Shown in pieces: positions 44,018 to 54,115 of a stretch of DNA of 64,000 nt. The position numbers and the translations under genes are program-made. Origin of the DNA: Synergistaceae bacterium (GTDB lineage Bacteria > Synergistota > Synergistia > Synergistales > Aminithiophilaceae); contig JAESII010000008.1 of NCBI GenBank assembly GCA_016756725.1, positions 62,001-126,000 on the forward strand, in the 5' to 3' direction. Below the pieces are notes generated by a model. That model saw only the letters and a list, made by a program, of their open reading frames with translations. It did no database searches and had not been told where the DNA came from. Position 1 is the first letter of the stretch, and each line of letters begins with the position of its first letter.

Positions 44018-46033
44018 TTATCCCTCGCGGCTGGGGCTGCCGTTAGCTTGCCTCGGCTCGGCGGCGCTATTTTTCACCTTGCCGTAGGCTTCGACGAAGC
44101 GCTCGTTCTGCTCGGCCGTGCCGACGACGGCGATGTAGTCGCCGGGGAGGAGGAGGAAGTCGCCGTTCAGGTCGGCCAGGAGGTTTCCCTGGCGGCCGAC
44201 GGCGACGACGGAGAGGCCGAAATCGGAGCGGATCGGCGTCTCGGCCAGTTTCTTCCCGGCCAGAGGGTTGCCCTCCTTGAGGTAGATCCACTCCATGTTC
44301 ATGAGGCAGGCGGCGCTGCGCAGATGGGCGAGGGCCTCATACTCGGGGTGGCTGTCGTAGAGGGTGTTGTAGGTGACGCGCCGCAGGGCGTCGAGCTCGC
44401 GTTGGACCGTCGTCGCCGGGAAACCCAGTTCGAGCAGGGCCTGCCGTCCCATCTCGAGGCCGGCCTCGAGGTCCGGCTCGACGATGCGCGTGACGTCGTG
44501 CTCCTCCAGGAGCCGCCGTTCCTCCCGTCCCTCGCCGCGGGCCATGATGGGCAGTTCGCCGTTGCGCTTCCGCGCCGCCCGGACGACGTCGAGCGTTTCC
44601 AGCGTGCCCCGGAGAGTGATGATGAGGAGCCGGCTCCGCTCGATCTCGGCGGCCTCGAGGATGACGTCCTGGCCCGGGTCTCCGTAGAGGAGGTTGAGCC
44701 CCTCCTTCTGTCCTGCCTCGAAGGTGGCGTGATGGGGTTCGATGATGAGGTAGGGGACGTCGAGACTGCGGAAGACGAAGGCCAGGAGGCGTCCGAAGCT
44801 GCCGCCGCCGGCGATGACGACGTGGTCGTGGAGGCCCGTCTTGGGGATGTTGACGGTGCGGATTGTGGCCGGACCGGAGAGGGACCTGATGAAGCGGTAG
44901 ACCGGTGCCGTCAGGGCCGTCGCCAGGGGGCCGAGGAGCATGGAGAGGACGACGACGCTCAAGGCCAGGGCGTAGAGGTTCAGGTCCATGGCTCCGCTGT
45001 CGAGGCCGTGCTGAAGGACGATGAAGGCGATCTCCGAAATGGGGATCATGCCGAAGAACATGGCCAGGGGGATGACGTTGCGGTAGCCGAAAAGCCGTCC
45101 CGTCCCGGCCAGGATGAGTCCCTTGACGGTGACGACGGCGCCTAGCAGCAGGAGGATCTCGCCGAGGTGGGCGAAGAGAAAGGCCGGATCGAGAAGCATG
45201 CCGATGGTGACGAAGAAGAGAAGGCCGAAGAGGTCGCGGACGGGGATGAGGTCGTTCAAGGCCGCCTTGCCGTAGTCGGACTCGCTCAGGACGAGGCCGG
45301 CGATGAAGGCCCCGAAGGCGAAGGAGAGATCGAGGGCGTAGGTGAAAAGACCGACGCCGAGCCCCATGGCGGTGACGGCCAGGAGGAAGAGCTCCCGCGA
45401 CTCCCAGCGGGCGACGAAGCGCATCAGCAGGGGAATGACCCGGGCTCCGGCGAAGAGCATGGCGGCGACGAAGAGGGTGACCTTGACGAGGGGCACGGCA
45501 ATGGCCGAGGCGGAAAAGCCGGCGTGGTTGAGGTTGATGAGGACCACCATGAGGGGAATGACCATGATGTCCTGGACGATGGACATGCCCAGCATGACCC
45601 GGCTCGACAGGGTTCCCATCTGTCCCCGCGACGAGAGGGTCTTGAGGATGACGGCCGTGCTGGAGGAGACGACGGCCGCGGCAAACCAGAGGGCCGCCAG
45701 GGAAGGCCAGCCCAGGAAGCGGCAGAGGGCGAAGGTCACCAGGGCCGTCGCCGCGACCTGGAGGGTTGTCCCGCCCAGGGCGACGGCTCGGATCGGCTTG
45801 AGGCTCTTGAGGGAGAATTCCAGTCCCAGAGAGAAAAGAAGCAGGGCCACGCCGATCTCGGCAAGCTGTTCGATCTCCTCCACGCCGGAGAGGGTGATTC
45901 CCCCCGTGAAGGGGCCGATGGCGATGCCGGCGACGATGTAGCCCAAAATCAGGGGCTGGTTGAGCCTCCGGGCGACGAGGCCTCCCAGAAGGCCGGCAAT
46001 GACGACGACGATGAGATCGGTGGCGATGCCCAC
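44018..46033 (-). CDS. CPA2-family monovalent cation:proton antiporter with RCK domains (KefB-like)
   Basis: Membrane antiporter of 671 residues. About twelve helices in residues 1-380 with LGYIVAGIAIGPFTGG, LLLFSLGLEFS, SSTAVILKTLSSRG and FAFGAFIAGLVLSES, the CPA2 core. A TrkA-N nucleotide-binding domain follows (VVIAGGGSFGRLLAFVF, about 405) and a TrkA-C ligand domain (about 570-655, LAETPIRSDFGLSVVAV). Exports K+ or Na+ for H+ under NAD(H) or nucleotide control. GTG at 46033 with GAGGGGATT upstream; the upstream open frame to 46192 is not homologous. Confidence 0.9.
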   Translation of the reverse strand: MGIATDLIVVVIAGLLGGLVARRLNQPLILGYIVAGIAIGPFTGGITLSGVEEIEQLAEIGVALLLFSLGLEFSLKSLKPIRAVALGGTTLQVAATALVTFALCRFLGWPSLAALWFAAAVVSSSTAVILKTLSSRGQMGTLSSRVMLGMSIVQDIMVIPLMVVLINLNHAGFSASAIAVPLVKVTLFVAAMLFAGARVIPLLMRFVARWESRELFLLAVTAMGLGVGLFTYALDLSFAFGAFIAGLVLSESDYGKAALNDLIPVRDLFGLLFFVTIGMLLDPAFLFAHLGEILLLLGAVVTVKGLILAGTGRLFGYRNVIPLAMFFGMIPISEIAFIVLQHGLDSGAMDLNLYALALSVVVLSMLLGPLATALTAPVYRFIRSLSGPATIRTVNIPKTGLHDHVVIAGGGSFGRLLAFVFRSLDVPYLIIEPHHATFEAGQKEGLNLLYGDPGQDVILEAAEIERSRLLIITLRGTLETLDVVRAARKRNGELPIMARGEGREERRLLEEHDVTRIVEPDLEAGLEMGRQALLELGFPATTVQRELDALRRVTYNTLYDSHPEYEALAHLRSAACLMNMEWIYLKEGNPLAGKKLAETPIRSDFGLSVVAVGRQGNLLADLNGDFLLLPGDYIAVVGTAEQNERFVEAYGKVKNSAAEPRQANGSPSREG

Positions 46034-46185
46034 GGAATCCCCTCTTTTCTTCGTGATCCTTGACGGGAACGGTTCCATCTTACCTGACAGGCAGGAGAAA
46101 CTCCACGAAGGGGCGGGACGGTCGCCGGGGCCCGTCGCGCTGTCGCTGCGCTGTTTATGCCCTTTCGTGACAGTGGCCCTCCTTT

Positions 46186-46434
46186 TTGACACCTGTCCCT
46201 GAGCTGGAGTGGAATCCGCGGAGCGCCGAGATCGTGGCCTCCATCGTTTCCCTGGCCCGTTCGCTCCATTTCACCGCCCTTGGCGAGTGCGTCGAGATGC
46301 AAGAGCAGAAGGAGCGGCTTCACGATCGGGGCTGCACCCGGTATCAGGGCTGCCTCTTCAGCAGAGCCCTGTCCCTTGACGACCTGCTCCGAATTGACCG
46401 GAGCGGAACGGTGCCGCCGCGAGGAAGACCCTGA
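46186..46434 (+). pseudogene. C-terminal fragment of an EAL-domain (c-di-GMP phosphodiesterase-like) gene
   Basis: The frame 46195-46434 encodes about 75 residues reading like the last helices of an EAL domain: VASIVSLARSLHFTALGECVEMQEQKERLHDRGCTRYQGCLFSRAL corresponds to the LGLxVVAEGVET...GCDxxQGYLFSRPL region. The catalytic ECV replaces EGV/ET, and everything upstream (EAL itself) is missing. It abuts the start region of the divergent antiporter gene. A decayed remnant. Confidence 0.65.
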
Positions 46435-46474
46435 CGAATCGGCGACGACAAGCGGTTGATTTTGCCCCACCGCC

Positions 46475-46502
46475 TTGACAAAACTCTCAGGGGCGGTAAA
46501 AT
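46475..46502 (+). promoter_or_regulatory. Sigma-70 promoter of the aro operon
   Basis: TTGACA at 46475-46480, 16-base spacer, TAAAAT at 46497-46502, about 55 bases before the leader ORF. Confidence 0.8.
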
Positions 46503-46556
46503 GACTTGCCAACAGGACCAGATGGCGCGAATTGATGAGGAAGGGAGGTCAGCCCA

Positions 46557-46703
46557 ATGACGATTTCCACGATGAAAGCCAAAAGTCTCCTCAGCGGGAG
46601 CTTTTATTACTTTACCGACGGCCAGTGGCGCTATTACGCCAGTGGTCACAAGGCACGTGGGAATCCGATATCGGCTGAAAGAACTCTCATCGCCGCCTCA
46701 TAA
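46557..46703 (+). CDS. Aromatic-amino-acid-rich leader peptide of the aro operon
   Basis: A 48-residue ORF from ATG 46557, with AAGGGAGGT upstream. Its middle contains Phe-Tyr-Tyr-Phe (46602-46613) and then Trp-Arg-Tyr-Tyr (46626-46637), i.e. codons for all three aromatic amino acids in about 40 bases. A rho-independent terminator follows about 45 bases after the stop and precedes aroF. This is the arrangement of an attenuation leader responding to Tyr/Phe/Trp charging. I know no named homologue. Confidence 0.75.
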   Translation: MTISTMKAKSLLSGSFYYFTDGQWRYYASGHKARGNPISAERTLIAAS

Positions 46704-46746
46704 AGAGTCCCCCCGACGGAGCCCGTCGGCAGCGGAATCGAAGGCG

Positions 46747-46789
46747 AAGGCCGGAACCGGATTTTCACATCCAGGTTCCGGCCTTTTTT
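46747..46789 (+). terminator. aro attenuator terminator
   Basis: AAGGCCGGAACC pairs with GGTTCCGGCCTT around a 15-base loop and runs into TTTTTT, 30 bases before aroF. Confidence 0.88.
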
Positions 46790-46818
46790 GTATCGACAAA
46801 TTTCAGGAGGTGCGAGAG

Positions 46819-47868
46819 ATGATGATCGTCGTCGAAATGAACCGCAACGTGAACAGCCTGGAAATCGCCCGTGTCTGTGAGAGCATCGAGAGCCGCGGAG
46901 GTCAGGCCCGGGTCGTCTCCTGGCCCGAAGGCCCCTGCGTGGTCGCCGTCGATCTGATGGGCGACAGGTCCCCTCTCGCCTCCCTTCCCGGCGTCGTGGC
47001 GCTTCACGAGACGAAGTGCTCCTTCCCCCTGGCCAGCCGGGACGTCTTCGTCTCCCGCCCTGCCATGGAAATCGCCCCGGGCCTGACGATCGGTGAGGGC
47101 CAGCCTCTCGTCATGGCCGGCCCCTGTTCCGTCGAGAGCCGTGATCAGCTTCTTGAGACCGCCCGGGGCGTGAAGGCCTCGGGCGCTTCCGTTCTCCGCG
47201 GCGGCGCCTTCAAGCCCCGGTCCAACCCCTACGCCTTCCAGGGACTGGGCAGCGAGGGAATCGCCCTCCTCATGGAGGCGCGCAAGGCGACGGGACTGCC
47301 GGTCATCACCGAAGTGATGGCCCCCGAAGACGTGGAGTGGCTGGCCCCTCATGTGGACATCCTCCAGGTGGGGACGCGGAACATGCAGAACTTCAGCCTT
47401 CTCAAGGCTCTGGGCCGCGTCGACCGGCCCGTCCTCCTCAAGCGGGGGATGGCCTCCACCGTCGACGAGTGGCTTCAGGCCGCCGAGTACATCCTGGCCG
47501 GCGGAAACTCGAGGGTCATCCTCTGCGAAAGAGGCATCCGCAGCTTCGACAAGAGCACCCGCAACACCCTGGACCTGAGCGTCGTTCCCCTCGTGAAGGC
47601 GCTGAGCCATCTTCCCGTCGTCGTCGATCCGAGCCACGCCACGGGACGCCGCGAGCTGATCCTCCCCATGAGCCTGGCCGCCCTGGCCGCAGGGGCCGAC
47701 GGCCTCATCGTCGAAGTCCACTGCGCGCCTGAAGAGGCCCTCTGCGACGGCCCCCAGTCCCTCGACATTCCCGCCTTCGCCGCCCTCATGGGCCGCGTCC
47801 GCCATCTGGCGGGAGCCCTCGTCGCCGGAGAGGAGGCGGCCCGATGCGGCCTGGGAATCGCCATCTAG
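46819..47868 (+). CDS. aroF: 3-deoxy-7-phosphoheptulonate synthase (type I-beta DAHP synthase)
   Basis: Condenses PEP and erythrose-4-phosphate. 349 residues. The first 80 residues (MMIVVEMNRNVNS...) form the ferredoxin-like regulatory domain found on Thermotoga-type enzymes, which confers tyrosine feedback. The barrel has VMAGPCSVESRDQL, RGGAFKPRSNPYAFQG, EVMAPEDVEWL and DPSHATGRREL. ATG at 46819 follows CAGGAGGTG. First gene of the aro operon behind an aromatic attenuator; its end overlaps tyrA by 25 bases. Confidence 0.94.
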   Translation: MMIVVEMNRNVNSLEIARVCESIESRGGQARVVSWPEGPCVVAVDLMGDRSPLASLPGVVALHETKCSFPLASRDVFVSRPAMEIAPGLTIGEGQPLVMAGPCSVESRDQLLETARGVKASGASVLRGGAFKPRSNPYAFQGLGSEGIALLMEARKATGLPVITEVMAPEDVEWLAPHVDILQVGTRNMQNFSLLKALGRVDRPVLLKRGMASTVDEWLQAAEYILAGGNSRVILCERGIRSFDKSTRNTLDLSVVPLVKALSHLPVVVDPSHATGRRELILPMSLAALAAGADGLIVEVHCAPEEALCDGPQSLDIPAFAALMGRVRHLAGALVAGEEAARCGLGIAI

Positions 47869-48695
47869 GTATCGTCGGCACGGGACTCATCGGCGGCTCC
47901 CTGGGCCTGGCCCTGGTCGGAACGGGTTTCACCCGGGTGGGCTGGGACCGCGACGACCGGGCCCTCTGCCGGGCCGTCGCCCGCGGGGCCGTCGACCGAG
48001 GCGCCTCCTCCCTTGATGAACTCGCCCGATCCTGTGACGTGATCGTCCTCGCCCTGCCGCCCCGTCACGTCGTCGCAACGGCCCGGGCTCTTCTGGACTG
48101 CGGGGCTTCCCCCAAGGCCCTCTTCAATGCCGCCAGCGTCCAGGAGCGGGCCTTTGTCTCGCTGGCGCCTCTTTTCGACGGCCGCTACGCCGGTTTTCAT
48201 CCCATGGCGGGCAAGGAGCGGGGCGGCATCGACGAGGCCGAAGGCGGCCTCTTTCAGGGGGCCCTCTGCGCCGTCGTCGCCGACGGGGCGACGAACCCTT
48301 CCGTCGTCGACGAGGCTCTTTCCCTGGCGGAACTCATCGGGGCGAGGTCGACGGTCATGAAACCGGAGGAACACGACGCCGCCGCCGGCTGCGTCAGCCA
48401 TTTGCCTCTTCTTGTCGCGACGGCTCTGGCCGTCGCGGCGGGGGGAGAGATCGAAAAGCACCCCGCCTACGCCGCCCTCATCGGGGGCGGCTTTCGCGAC
48501 ACGACCCGCGTCGCCTCCGGCCCCTCCTGGCTGGCCGCCGACGTCTGGGCCGAAAACCGGTCCCTCAGGGAGCTGGTGGCGTCGCTCATCGCCGTCCTGG
48601 AGGGGATGGCCGACGGCGGCGGTGACGAGATGGAACGGCTGGCCTCTCTGGGGGCCGCAAGACGAGAGGCGGCCCTGAGCCGCCGGGGAGGTTGA
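47844..48695 (+). CDS. tyrA: Prephenate dehydrogenase
   Basis: NAD-dependent oxidative decarboxylation of prephenate to 4-hydroxyphenylpyruvate. 283 residues. Rossmann motif IVGTGLIGGSLGLAL, the catalytic-type His in FHPMAGKERGG and a second in EEHDAAAGCVSHLPLLVA, and GGGFRDTTRVAS. No ACT or mutase domain, so regulation is by the upstream attenuator and AroF. ATG 47844 with GAGGAGG upstream, inside the aroF end. Confidence 0.93.
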   Translation: MRPGNRHLGIVGTGLIGGSLGLALVGTGFTRVGWDRDDRALCRAVARGAVDRGASSLDELARSCDVIVLALPPRHVVATARALLDCGASPKALFNAASVQERAFVSLAPLFDGRYAGFHPMAGKERGGIDEAEGGLFQGALCAVVADGATNPSVVDEALSLAELIGARSTVMKPEEHDAAAGCVSHLPLLVATALAVAAGGEIEKHPAYAALIGGGFRDTTRVASGPSWLAADVWAENRSLRELVASLIAVLEGMADGGGDEMERLASLGAARREAALSRRGG

Positions 48696-48699
48696 AATC

Positions 48700-49967
<1,268 letters not shown>

Positions 49968-49971
<4 letters not shown>

Positions 49972-50807
49972 TCGGCGCCGCGACGAGACTGGCGGCTCTG
50001 GTGGGGCACCCCGTCGGCCACAGCCTTTCTCCGGCCATGCAGAACGCCGCCTTCGAGGCCGCCGGCGTCGACGGCCGCTACCTGGCCTTCGACGTGGCCC
50101 CGGGCCGGCTCGAGGTGGCTCTGAAGGGTCTGGCCGCCCTGGGTGCCCTGGGAGTGAATGTCACGATCCCCCACAAGACAGAGGCCTTCGGCCTCTGCGA
50201 TTGGGTCGAGCCCAAGGCCCGGGCCCTGGGAGCCGTCAACGTCGTCCTCTTCAAGGATCAGGAACTCTTGGGTCACAACAGCGATATCGACGGCGTCGAG
50301 GGGGCACTGGACGAACTGCCCCAAGGGGGAAAGAGGGCCCTCCTCCTCGGCGCCGGCGGTTCGGCCCGGGCCGCCGCCGCGGCCCTGCTGGGCCGGGGTT
50401 TTACCCTCGCCCTGACCAACAGGACGGAGGAGCGGGCCCGCAGGACGGCCGACGACGTGGCCCGCGGCCTGGGCCGGAAGGGCCTGAGCTGTCTGGCCTG
50501 GGACCGTTTCCATCAGGAGCGGTTCGACCTTGTCGTCAACGCCACCTCACTGGGGCTGGAATCCAACCCCTGGCCCGACGGTGACCTCAACCGCCTCCTG
50601 GGGGCTCTCGAAGGGGCCTCCGTTGTCGACCTCGTCTACCGGCCCCGAGGGCGGACGGCTCTTGCCGAGGCGGCCCGTCGGGCGGGAAGCGCCGTCGCCG
50701 AGGGGCAGACCGTCCTTCTCCATCAGGGAATGCGCTCCTTCTTCCTCTTCACGGGCCGCGAGGCGCCCCGCTCGGCCATGGCCAAGGCTCTGGAGGTGTC
50801 CCGATGA
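49968..50807 (+). CDS. aroE: Shikimate dehydrogenase
   Basis: NADPH reduction of 3-dehydroshikimate. 279 residues from GTG 49968 within the aroA stop. GHPVGHSLSPAMQNAAFEA, GVNVTIPHKTEAFGL (catalytic Lys), LLGAGGSARAAAAALLG (dinucleotide loop) and NATSLGL are conserved. Overlaps aroC by four bases. Confidence 0.94.
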
Positions 50808-51973
50808 CCTTGCGCTTCCTGACCAGCGGCGAATCTCACGGAAGAGGCTACCTTGTCGTCGTCGAAGGGCTCCCGGCGGGACTTGCCCTGCCCCGGGAGC
50901 GCTTCGTCGCCGAGCTGGCCCGACGGCGGCGCGGCTTCGGCCGGGGGCCGCGCATGGCCCTGGAGCGCGACGAGCTGACCTTCTGGGGCGGCCTTCGGGG
51001 CGGACGGACCACGGGAGCTCCCCTGGGCCTGACCCTGGGCAACAGCGAATGGGAGTCGTGGCGCCCCGTCCTCGATCCGGAAGCCATCGACGCCGAGGCG
51101 GCAGCCGCCAAGGCCGCCCACTGTCCGCGCCCGGGCCATGCCGACCTGGCGGGCCTCGTCAAATACGGTCACGGCGACTGCCGTGACGTCCTGGAGCGGG
51201 CCAGCGCCAGGGCGACGGCGGCCTGGACCGTCATCGGCGTCGTCGGACGGCTCCTCCTGGAGTCGGTCGGCGTGGCCGTCCGCGGAGCCGTCGACGCCAT
51301 CGGCGGCGTCACCTGTTCTCTGCCTGGCGACGATGCCCAATGGGAACGGGCGGCCCGGGCCGACCTGGGCTGTGCCCGGGAAGAGGATGAACCGGCCCTG
51401 ATCGCGAGGATCAGGGCCGCCTCGGAGTCGGGCGAGACCCTGGGCGGGACCTTTGTCGTCTCCGTCACGGGCATGCCAGCTGGCGTGGGTTCCTACGTCG
51501 AGCTGGACCGCCGTCTCGACGGCCGCCTCGCCGGAGCCCTCATGGCCATCCCCGCCGTCAAGGGCGTCGAGGTGGGCCTGGGTTTTCGCCTCGCCGAAGT
51601 CGACGGGAGCCAGGCCCAGGATGAGATCGTCGCCGAAGGGGGACTGAGGCGGCGCACCAACCGGGCCGGAGGGTTGGAGGGGGGCATGACCAACGGCGAG
51701 GAGATCCTGCTTCGGGCGGCGATGAAGCCCATTCCGACCCTGCGCCGTCCTTTGGCTTCCGTCGACATCAGGGACGGACGGGCCCGGTCGGCCCATGTCG
51801 AACGGGGCGACGTCTGCGCCGTCCCCGCCGCCGTCGTCGTCGCCGAGGCCCTCACCGCCTGGACCGTCGCCCAGGCCTTGGCCGAACAGTTCGGCGGCGA
51901 TCAGGCAAGCGAGCTGCGCGAGAGGGTCACGGCCTTCCGCAGGAAGGGGGAGCCTTTTCATGGCGGGAACTAA
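50804..51973 (+). CDS. aroC: Chorismate synthase
   Basis: FMN-dependent elimination of phosphate from EPSP. 389 residues. LTSGESHGRGYLVVVEGLPAGL at the start, RRRGFGRGPRM, and RPGHADLAGLVKYGHGDCRDVLERASAR (with the catalytic His) are diagnostic, and GGMTNGEEILLRAAMKPIPTL is the FMN region. Overlaps aroE and aroKB by a few bases. Confidence 0.95.
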   Translation: MTLRFLTSGESHGRGYLVVVEGLPAGLALPRERFVAELARRRRGFGRGPRMALERDELTFWGGLRGGRTTGAPLGLTLGNSEWESWRPVLDPEAIDAEAAAAKAAHCPRPGHADLAGLVKYGHGDCRDVLERASARATAAWTVIGVVGRLLLESVGVAVRGAVDAIGGVTCSLPGDDAQWERAARADLGCAREEDEPALIARIRAASESGETLGGTFVVSVTGMPAGVGSYVELDRRLDGRLAGALMAIPAVKGVEVGLGFRLAEVDGSQAQDEIVAEGGLRRRTNRAGGLEGGMTNGEEILLRAAMKPIPTLRRPLASVDIRDGRARSAHVERGDVCAVPAAVVVAEALTAWTVAQALAEQFGGDQASELRERVTAFRRKGEPFHGGN

Positions 51974-53534
51974 CGTCTATCTGGGCGGTTTCATGGGCAC
52001 GGGAAAGACCGCGACGGGACGGGAGCTTGCCCGTCTGACGGGAAGGCCCTTTCTCGACCTGGACGAACGGATCGAGAGCCGCTTCTCGATGACGGTCCCG
52101 GAGATCTTCGGCCAAAAGGGCGAAGGGGCCTTCCGCGCCGTCGAGGCCGACGTCGTCGCCGAAATCTCCCGCCTTGAGGGGCTCGTCGTCGCCCTCGGCG
52201 GCGGGGCCGTCGTCGACGACGGCAGCCGGGCCCTTCTCAAGCAGACGGGCCGCCTCGTCATTCTCCGTGCCGCTGTCAAGACGATCCAAAGCCGTCTCGG
52301 GGCCGGCGCAGGGCGGCCTCTGCTGGAGGGGGGCGACCTGGAAAAACTCCTCGAGTCCCGACAGAGGGCCTACGACGACGGCCATGACGCCGTCGACACC
52401 GACGGGCTCTCGCCGGAGGCCGTGGCCCGGACGATCCTGGCGCTCCTGTCGCTGGAGAGGGCACCGGAGCCCGGGCATCCCCTCTCCCTCGGTGCGGGGC
52501 GATCGGCCTTCGTCGGCCGGGCGATTCTTCCGCGATGGCGCGACCTCCCCGGAGCGCCGCAGGAAAGGCCCTTCGTCGTCACCGACGACCTGACGGGCCC
52601 CCTCTACGGGGATCGGATCGGCGAGAGGCTCGGCATCTTCTGCCTTCCCCGGGGCGAGGCCGCCAAGAGGCTGGACCGGATCGAGGCCCTCTACCGTGCC
52701 TTCGACGCCTGCGGCCTCGACCGCTCCGGCGTGGTCCTGGCCCTCGGGGGCGGCACGGTGGGGGACGCAGCCGGATTCGCCGCCGCCACCTGGATGCGGG
52801 GCGTCGCCGTCATCCACTGCCCGACGACGCTGCTGGCCCAGCTCGACAGCTCGCTGGGCGGCAAGGTGGGCGTCAACCTCGACGCGGGGAAGAACCTCGT
52901 CGGCGCCTTCCACCAGCCCCGTCTTGTCGTGGCCGACGTGGACCTGCTGCGGACCCTCGCGGCCGGAGACTATCGCCAGGGACTCGCCGAGGCCGTCAAA
53001 TACGGACTCGGCGAGGGAGGGGACCTCCTCGACGAGATCGACGACGGCGCCGAGGGACTGGTCGCCCGCGACGGCGAAGCCCTCACCCGCCTGGTGCGGC
53101 GCTGCGGCGCCATCAAGCTGGCCATCGTCGACGAGGACGAGAAGGAGCGGACCGGGGCGAGGGCCAGGCTCAATCTGGGCCACACCGTGGGCCATGCCCT
53201 TGAGGCGGCCTCGGCCTACCGAGACTGGAGCCACGGCGACGCCGTCGCCGTGGGCATGGTCGTGGCCTCCTGTCTCTCGCGCCGTCTCGGTCTCTGCGAC
53301 GACGCCTTCGTCGAGAGGTTGACGGGCCTTCTCCGGCGGCTGGGGCTTCCCGTGAGGCCCGACCGTCCCTGGGAGGCGATCGTCGCCCCTCTGCGACGGG
53401 ACAAGAAGTTCGAGGGAGGCCGTCACCGCTTCGTCCTTCCCCGGAAGGGCCGTCCCTCCATCGTCGAGGAGATCGATCTTGACGATCTCAAGAAAGCCTA
53501 TGAGGAGGTGCTCCTATGGAGCGGCCAGGCGTGA
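51960..53534 (+). CDS. aroKB: Shikimate kinase / 3-dehydroquinate synthase fusion
   Basis: A 524-residue bifunctional enzyme. Residues 1-165 are shikimate kinase: Walker A GFMGTGKTATG, the DxD-type FLDLDERIE and LGGGAV. From about 175 a complete 3-dehydroquinate synthase follows: LALGGGTVGDAAGFAAATWMRG, PTTLLAQLDSSLGGKVGVNL, AEAVKYGL, RLNLGHTVGHALEA (metal-binding His) and WSHGDAVAVGMV. Domain order kinase-then-synthase in one chain is less common than separate genes. The ATG at 51960 has AGGAAGGGGG upstream and lies within the aroC end. Confidence 0.95.
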   Translation: MAGTNVYLGGFMGTGKTATGRELARLTGRPFLDLDERIESRFSMTVPEIFGQKGEGAFRAVEADVVAEISRLEGLVVALGGGAVVDDGSRALLKQTGRLVILRAAVKTIQSRLGAGAGRPLLEGGDLEKLLESRQRAYDDGHDAVDTDGLSPEAVARTILALLSLERAPEPGHPLSLGAGRSAFVGRAILPRWRDLPGAPQERPFVVTDDLTGPLYGDRIGERLGIFCLPRGEAAKRLDRIEALYRAFDACGLDRSGVVLALGGGTVGDAAGFAAATWMRGVAVIHCPTTLLAQLDSSLGGKVGVNLDAGKNLVGAFHQPRLVVADVDLLRTLAAGDYRQGLAEAVKYGLGEGGDLLDEIDDGAEGLVARDGEALTRLVRRCGAIKLAIVDEDEKERTGARARLNLGHTVGHALEAASAYRDWSHGDAVAVGMVVASCLSRRLGLCDDAFVERLTGLLRRLGLPVRPDRPWEAIVAPLRRDKKFEGGRHRFVLPRKGRPSIVEEIDLDDLKKAYEEVLLWSGQA

Positions 53535-53947
53535 TTTTTGTCATCCACGGACCGAACCTGAACCTCCTGGGCCGCCGGGAGCCCGCCCTCTACGGCACGG
53601 CGACGCTGGAGGAGATCGACGAAAGCTGCCGCAGTTGGGGGAGGGAGCGGGGCATCGACGTCCGGACCTTCCAGAGCAACCACGAGGGGGAGCTGGTGGA
53701 CCTCGTCCAGCAGGGCGGTGACGAGGCTTCGGGCATCGTCCTCAACGGGGCCGCCTACAGCCACACCAGCGTCGCCCTCCGCGACGCCGTCGCCGCCGTG
53801 GCCGTTCCCGTCGTCGAGGTCCATCTCACCAACACGGCGGCCCGGGAATCCTTCCGCCACCGAAGCCTCCTCACCGCCGTCGCCGCCGGCCTCGTCATGG
53901 GTTTCGGCCCCCGGAGCTACCTTCTGGCTCTGGAGGCCCTCCGCTAA
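53516..53947 (+). CDS. aroQ: 3-dehydroquinate dehydratase, type II
   Basis: Dodecameric type II enzyme, 143 residues. IHGPNLNLLGRREPALYGTATLEEI carries the catalytic Arg and Tyr; QSNHEGELVDLVQQ, GIVLNGAAYSHTSVAL and VEVHLTN complete the active site. Overlaps the aroKB end by 19 bases, preceded by GAGGAGG. It is the last gene of the operon, so all steps from DAHP to chorismate are here. Confidence 0.96.
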   Translation: MERPGVIFVIHGPNLNLLGRREPALYGTATLEEIDESCRSWGRERGIDVRTFQSNHEGELVDLVQQGGDEASGIVLNGAAYSHTSVALRDAVAAVAVPVVEVHLTNTAARESFRHRSLLTAVAAGLVMGFGPRSYLLALEALR

Positions 53948-53962
53948 GGGGTCCAACTGTGA

Positions 53963-54024
53963 GGGGTCAGGTCTACACATTTGACAAAATGGATTCATTT
54001 TGTCAAATGTGTAGACCTGACCCC
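53963..54024. repeat. 62-base inverted repeat (REP-like) after the aro operon
   Basis: Two perfect 28-base arms (53963-53990 and 53997-54024) around GGATTC. The outer sequence GGGGTCAGGTCTACACATT is AT/GC-mixed, unlike the local coding DNA, and recalls dispersed palindromes associated with IS200-like (RAYT) transposases. It probably also ends the aro transcript, although no T-run follows. Confidence 0.8.
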
Positions 54025-54045
54025 GATCTTTGCGGAACTGGAAGG

Positions 54046-54095
54046 CTGTCGTGACCCTTCCGTGACGGCCGTTGACGATAATGACCTCATATTCT
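54046..54095 (+). promoter_or_regulatory. Possible PhoB-type box and -10 upstream of alkaline phosphatase
   Basis: CTGTCGTGACC followed 11 bases later by CTTCCGTGACG and then by GTTGACG gives three GTGAC/TTGAC repeats spaced 11 and 10 bases, with TATTCT near 54090. The first repeat matches the PHO-box half site CTGTCAT at 6 of 7 bases, the second poorly. Weak evidence. Confidence 0.3.
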
Positions 54096-54115
54096 TTTGA
54101 GGAGGTCATGATGGC

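Noticed and set aside
46163..46200. A REP-like stretch near TTGACACCTGTCCCT related to the repeat at 53963
   Set aside because: Only loose similarity and no inverted partner nearby.
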